From Zavarzinella formosa DSM 19928 (GTDB taxonomy: Bacteria; Planctomycetota; Planctomycetia; Gemmatales; Gemmataceae): DNA of 64,000 nt. The notes under the pieces were generated by a model, which was not told where the DNA came from, made no database searches, and saw only the letters and a list, made by a program, of their open reading frames with translations. The translations under genes and the position numbers were made by a program. Location of the stretch: assembly GCF_000255705.1 (NCBI RefSeq), contig NZ_JH636441.1:1013192-1077191 (forward strand). The letters are read 5' to 3'. This document shows, in pieces, positions 60,783 to 64,000 of this stretch. How positions within the stretch are numbered: the stretch's first letter is position 1; each line of letters begins with the position of its first letter.

Positions 60783-62270
60783 TTATTCCTCGTCGCCAAT
60801 CCAGTTGGTCAGCGTTTCTTCCAATGGTTCCACGGCAATTTCCAAATCCGATAACCGCCTCACCGCTTCGCGGACTTGCTCGATCATCAGCCGACGGGGG
60901 GACACCACCCCGCAACGCCGGATTTTGGCTTCCTGAAGAAACTTGGACGGGATCAAACCGCTTAACAGATCAACCACGCACATGCCGGGCTTCAGATAAC
61001 CGGGGTGCAGGGTGGTTTCTTCCTCGCCGATGTCGTCGGTGATCTTCCGGCTTCCGTCCCGGCCGATAATCAACACATCGTGGCTGGTGTTGTAAACGGC
61101 CTCCCACAACAATTGCCGGCCGCCGAACGTGGCCGCCGCCCCGGCGACGGCTTCCTTGTTCTTGCTCGCCCACATGAGCATGGCCCCGGCCTTTTTCAAT
61201 GCGGTCACCATCATTTTCGTCAACGGGCCAACTCCTGCGAGCATGACAGAACGCCCTTTCAACCCCTCCGGATTTCCGCGTTCCTTGAGCATCGCATCAA
61301 GGGCGTTGACCACTGTTTGCCCGAGTAGATTGCTCGCGTTCCAGCCCCCCTCGACGGGAAACAAACTGTCGGCCGATGCAACGGGCATCTTCGTCGAATC
61401 GTCATAGGCGGCGATTTCGTGCATCCCTTCGTTCGCGGAATCATCCAGCAAAACGCCCTGAAGCCGGACGGCATCAATGATCTTGCGGAAGAGTTTCAAA
61501 TTCCCCACTTGCAGCGGAAGCACCCGCAGCGGCAGTTCCAATTTGACGAACGCCGAATTCAACAGGCCCGCGAGAAGTTTGGGACGTTCGCCTTCACCGG
61601 TCACACCCACGAACCGCGTCGGTTTGCCAATGTCCCGGTAACGATAAAACTCGTCGAGTTCTCGCACAGTCGCTTGGCCGGGATAAGCCTCCATCCCTTT
61701 TTCCAACGCCGCCGTCGCCCAAGGGGCGCCGATCTTTCGCCCCAACAGCGACAGCATCAACCCGGAGTCTCCCAACCCGACCACTACCGTCGGCACTGCG
61801 GGCTTGTTCAAAATCTGAATGAGCGGCCAAGCCTCTTCAGGAGTGCTGGCTTTGCAAGTCAGTTTGATGACATCCGGTTTTTTCGTCTGCATCTCGGCAT
61901 AAATGGCCGCGAGATCTTTCGGTGTGGTTTCGAGGTTCGTATACGAGATCACCCGCTTATAAGTGGGAAACGGCCGGACCGAGTCGGCCGCATCCAGTTC
62001 GATGTCCACATAGTCGGCCTTGGCCATGACGGCCGACCGCAAGAGCATCGTCCGCTCATCTTCTGTTCCTTCCCACTGACCGCCATCCTGTTGGCGTTTG
62101 CACGCGAACAGAATCGGCTTCTTTTTGGCGGTCATGAGTTCGGCGAGATTGGCGTCCTTCTCGAAGCGGTCCAGCCGGACTTCGATGAGATCCGCTCCGA
62201 GCATGGCGGCATTGAGCATGTCCACCAGCGCCATGCGCCGGGATTCCTGCGAAATGGTGATGCAAATCAT
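60783..62270 (-). CDS. AroD-AroE-like fusion with degenerate active sites
   Basis: 495 residues. The N-terminal half follows type I 3-dehydroquinate dehydratase (MICITISQESRRMALVDMLN, ADLIEVRLDRFEKDANLAEL, PDVIKLTCKASTPEEA with the Schiff-base Lys) and the C-terminal half follows shikimate dehydrogenase with a Rossmann core (SVMLAGVGPLTKMMVTALKK). However the catalytic His region normally S-x-H reads VISYTNLETTP, the substrate motif S-x-S-P is replaced (GEGERPKLLAGLLNSAF), and NVTxPxK and NTDG are lost (GVLLDDSANEG, GWNASNLLG). The fold is probably kept, but both normal activities are doubtful. The ATG at 62270 places MICITIS at the N-terminus as in the family. Confidence 0.82.
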   Translation of the reverse strand: MICITISQESRRMALVDMLNAAMLGADLIEVRLDRFEKDANLAELMTAKKKPILFACKRQQDGGQWEGTEDERTMLLRSAVMAKADYVDIELDAADSVRPFPTYKRVISYTNLETTPKDLAAIYAEMQTKKPDVIKLTCKASTPEEAWPLIQILNKPAVPTVVVGLGDSGLMLSLLGRKIGAPWATAALEKGMEAYPGQATVRELDEFYRYRDIGKPTRFVGVTGEGERPKLLAGLLNSAFVKLELPLRVLPLQVGNLKLFRKIIDAVRLQGVLLDDSANEGMHEIAAYDDSTKMPVASADSLFPVEGGWNASNLLGQTVVNALDAMLKERGNPEGLKGRSVMLAGVGPLTKMMVTALKKAGAMLMWASKNKEAVAGAAATFGGRQLLWEAVYNTSHDVLIIGRDGSRKITDDIGEEETTLHPGYLKPGMCVVDLLSGLIPSKFLQEAKIRRCGVVSPRRLMIEQVREAVRRLSDLEIAVEPLEETLTNWIGDEE

Positions 62271-62360
62271 GAGACTTCTTGAAAGGAGTGCCTTTAGGGA
62301 CGGCACGGGCATTCTAACCGCCAGCAGGGGAGCGGAAAACGAAAAAAAGAATCGGTCAAA

Positions 62361-62453
62361 CAAAGCAGACCGGGCACAAAGGTCAGATCAAGTTCCGCAG
62401 GAAAATCAGCTCTCCCCGGAATTTGATCTGACCTTTGTGCCCGGTCTGCTTTG
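62361..62453. repeat. 31-bp perfect inverted repeat (36 bp with one mismatch)
   Basis: 62361-62391 and 62423-62453 are exact reverse complements; including one mismatch the arms extend to 62396 and 62418. The spacer is about 21 bp. It lies just after the stop of the coiled-coil gene (62469) on the minus strand and before the AroD-AroE-like gene. On the minus strand the outer arm is followed after 10 bases by a run of seven T, so it can also act as a terminator. Confidence 0.85.
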
Positions 62454-62468
62454 TGTCTTTCTTTGTTC

Positions 62469-63530
62469 TTATTCGCCCGACCGGAAAAGCTTGCGGAGCA
62501 ATCCGGTCGTGTCATTCTTTTTCGGAGTGGGGGTCGGCGAGGAAGCCCCCGGCATTGTCCCAAGGCTGGTGCTTGAGGTGCTTGAAGCGCTTGAGACGGC
62601 CGGATGAATTCCTGACATGCCTCCCACGGAGGGAGCCGTCGGGTAACCGCCGCCCGCAAGCCCCATCGCCTCGGCATGACGCCGTTGGAAGACCGCCATC
62701 CGGTCTCGCAAACCGGCGTCGCCCCGTTGGATGGCCTCGATTTCCCGTTGAACCTCGGCGCTCAACCGCTTGAGTTCCGTTTCCTGCCGGGCCAGCATGG
62801 CTCGTTCGCGGGCCATGCCCACTTCCATTTGTCGCATCTGTTTTTCGAGCGACATTTCATCATCTTGAAGTTGTCGGCGTTCCTCGCCGAGCAATTTCTT
62901 CTGCTGGTTGAGTTGAGAGGCCTCCCGCTCAAGCTCGTCCGACCATTCTTCCAGTTCGTCCTTCGTCTTGGGCTTGGCGTTGACGATCTCTTCCAATTCC
63001 GTCAGCCGCACGCGGGCGGCTTCGTAGGCTTCGTTCACAGAATCCAGTTCGGTTTGCAACCGTTCCTGCTGATCGCTGGCTTCTTGGAGAAGTTGCCGCA
63101 TTTCGTCGAGAAGCTGATTGAACTGCTGATTCTCGGCCCGCAATTGGTCAACCAATCCATGATCGTGCCCCTCCGGCGGGAGATTAATCATGGGGTCGGA
63201 TTGCGGGGTGGGAATATTCACACTGCTGAGGGTCTGCAAGTTTGGTCGTTGCAGCACTCGGCTCGACCGTCGCACAATCGGTGGGGATTCGGCGGGTAAA
63301 TAAGCCGCTTCCGTCGCCGTGCCGTCCTCATAACTGGCCGGAGCCGACCTGTCGAAATAGGTCGGAATCATTTCTGGAGGAATGCCAGGGCGAGGAGCAG
63401 CCGATCGGGAAACCGGAGCCGTGGCGGGGACGGGCGCATGATCGTCTGGAAATTTGATCGGCGCGGCCGGGGCGGTATGAAGTCGCCGCCGCAGGTCAGC
63501 CGTCGTGAGTCGAGTCGGTTCGTTGGCCAT
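62469..63530 (-). CDS. Coiled-coil protein of unknown function
   Basis: 353 residues, no signal peptide or membrane helix. An N-terminal Pro-rich part of about 120 residues (PPEMIPTYFDRSAPASYEDG) precedes about 150 residues of coiled coil (LRAENQQFNQLLDEMRQLLQ, QTELDSVNEAYEAARVRLTE, EVQREIEAIQRGDAGLRDRM), then a Ser/Gly/Pro-rich tail. The final basic peptide LLRKLFRSGE is a possible amphipathic end. A scaffold role, for instance in cell organisation, is plausible but unproven. The palindrome at 62361-62453 starts 16 bases after its stop. Confidence 0.75.
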   Translation of the reverse strand: MANEPTRLTTADLRRRLHTAPAAPIKFPDDHAPVPATAPVSRSAAPRPGIPPEMIPTYFDRSAPASYEDGTATEAAYLPAESPPIVRRSSRVLQRPNLQTLSSVNIPTPQSDPMINLPPEGHDHGLVDQLRAENQQFNQLLDEMRQLLQEASDQQERLQTELDSVNEAYEAARVRLTELEEIVNAKPKTKDELEEWSDELEREASQLNQQKKLLGEERRQLQDDEMSLEKQMRQMEVGMARERAMLARQETELKRLSAEVQREIEAIQRGDAGLRDRMAVFQRRHAEAMGLAGGGYPTAPSVGGMSGIHPAVSSASSTSSTSLGTMPGASSPTPTPKKNDTTGLLRKLFRSGE

Positions 63531-63729
63531 AGGGGGGCCCCTTATTTCATGGTCCTGAGTGAATTTTCAGGCAGGATCCTTGCCGGGTGGTCGTCCGTCT
63601 TCCGGTTGGACCGTCGGCGGGCATAATTCCACAGGGGAACTTTAAAGTGCGGAATGCGCAAGTCAAATCAAAACATCCGGTCAGGAAAAGGTTGACGATT
63701 GCGACGACGGAATCCGAAGGGGCTTTCTC

Positions 63730-63882
63730 ATGAATGACATTAGCACAAACGAATCTCTTGAGTTTCCGTTAGAATTGGTGAAGATCGAGTCAGGGGGAAC
63801 TGTCAAGCCACCTCTGGCGAACAGCAACACTTGTCGTGTACAATCTTCATTGCCCCGTCATCATATTTGTCCGTGGATCTGA
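63730..63882 (+). CDS. Possible small ORF in the gap 63531-63918
   Basis: Fifty codons, MNDISTNESLEFPLELVKIE onward, ending TGA. GAAGGGG lies 7 bases before the ATG, which is the main support; the peptide has no recognisable motif. The rest of this 388-bp gap shows no other gene or strong hairpin. Could as well be chance. Confidence 0.3.
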   Translation: MNDISTNESLEFPLELVKIESGGTVKPPLANSNTCRVQSSLPRHHICPWI

Positions 63883-63918
63883 ACATCCCGGATAGCCCCG
63901 TCAGGAGAAGCTGGTCCA

Positions 63919-64000
63919 TGACCTTTCTCAAACGACTTAAGTGGTTTTCAGCCTCGCTGGCGCTTGCCGGTGCGGTCACCAGCGCGGCGGTGTGGGGGGA
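63919..64000 (+). CDS. Start of a secreted protein (partial)
   Basis: The first 27 codons of a gene cut by the window end. FLKRLKWFSASLALAGAV followed by TSAAVWG is a typical signal peptide, and AGGAGAAG ends 7 bases before the ATG. Function cannot be told. Confidence 0.65.

Noticed and set aside
1..64000. Search for tRNA, rRNA, tmRNA, RNase P or SRP RNA genes
   Set aside because: No T-loop, CCA-end or signature sequences of these RNAs were found in the intergenic regions.

Overview
The window looks like chromosomal DNA of a planctomycete, most likely of the Gemmataceae line, with moderate-to-high GC. The reasons are several family signatures: paralogous DUF1549/DUF1553 cytochrome-type proteins (PSCyt/PSD), a DUF1501 protein with a twin-arginine leader, two PPC-domain proteins, DUF1559 proteins with the H-X9-DG motif (one with a prepilin leader), many small MJ0042-like zinc-ribbon proteins, a methanopterin-type C1 enzyme (Ftr) and a fused AroD-AroE-like protein. 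I found no rRNA, tRNA, CRISPR array, phage or intact insertion sequence. All assignments rest on reading the sequence and recalling families; no database search was possible.

Layout. 1-5.3 kb: the end of lpxB, a zinc-ribbon protein, a DUF1549/DUF1553 protein and a ribbon-helix-helix regulator downstream of an SPFH membrane protein, with three GAYATCA sites at exact 11-bp spacing before the SPFH gene. 5.5-13.6 kb: a co-directional four-gene cluster (DUF1501, PPC, Ig-like/DUF1549/DUF1553, cytochrome-WD40) of the kind used by planctomycetes for exported or periplasmic functions. 13.8-20 kb: a GntP permease, a DUF1559 pseudopilin-like protein, a small lipoprotein, purU, an esterase and a DUF4058 protein. 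20-26.5 kb: a probable lysine-catabolism locus, with a saccharopine/lysine dehydrogenase overlapping an antiquitin-type (ALDH7) aldehyde dehydrogenase, a divergent protein of unknown function with a possible VOC fold, and then a putative glycoside hydrolase.

26.5-36.5 kb: an FHA-domain protein, a coiled-coil membrane protein, two small lineage-type proteins, an AT-rich island, an ArsR-family regulator, a very large zinc-ribbon/TM/collagen-like/DUF1559 fusion and an esterase. 36.5-44 kb: a second PPC protein, a 16-codon remnant of a Gfo/Idh/MocA oxidoreductase, an orphan efflux adaptor, a GT2 glycosyltransferase, an initiating sugar transferase and ftr. 44.6-48.5 kb: a TolC-like lipoprotein translationally coupled to an ATP-grasp protein resembling methanofuran-biosynthesis ligases, then a Tat-exported intradiol dioxygenase. 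48.6-53.2 kb: a small zinc-ribbon protein, a glycosyltransferase-methyltransferase pair and a DUF5690/HpnZ pair associated with phosphonate catabolism.

53.3-64 kb: a Cys-rich secreted protein ending in a perfect 25-bp terminator hairpin, a lipoprotein, a coupled DUF4129-like/DUF4350 pair, a frameshifted DNA-alkylation-repair gene, two long perfect inverted repeats, a sugar-phosphate isomerase-like protein, an AroD-AroE fusion whose catalytic motifs look degenerate, a coiled-coil protein and the start of a secreted protein. The observations most worth following are the degenerate AroD-AroE protein, the phased operator at the SPFH gene, the lysine locus with its unassigned divergent protein, the Ftr/ATP-grasp neighbourhood, and the 62-bp and 31-bp inverted repeats.
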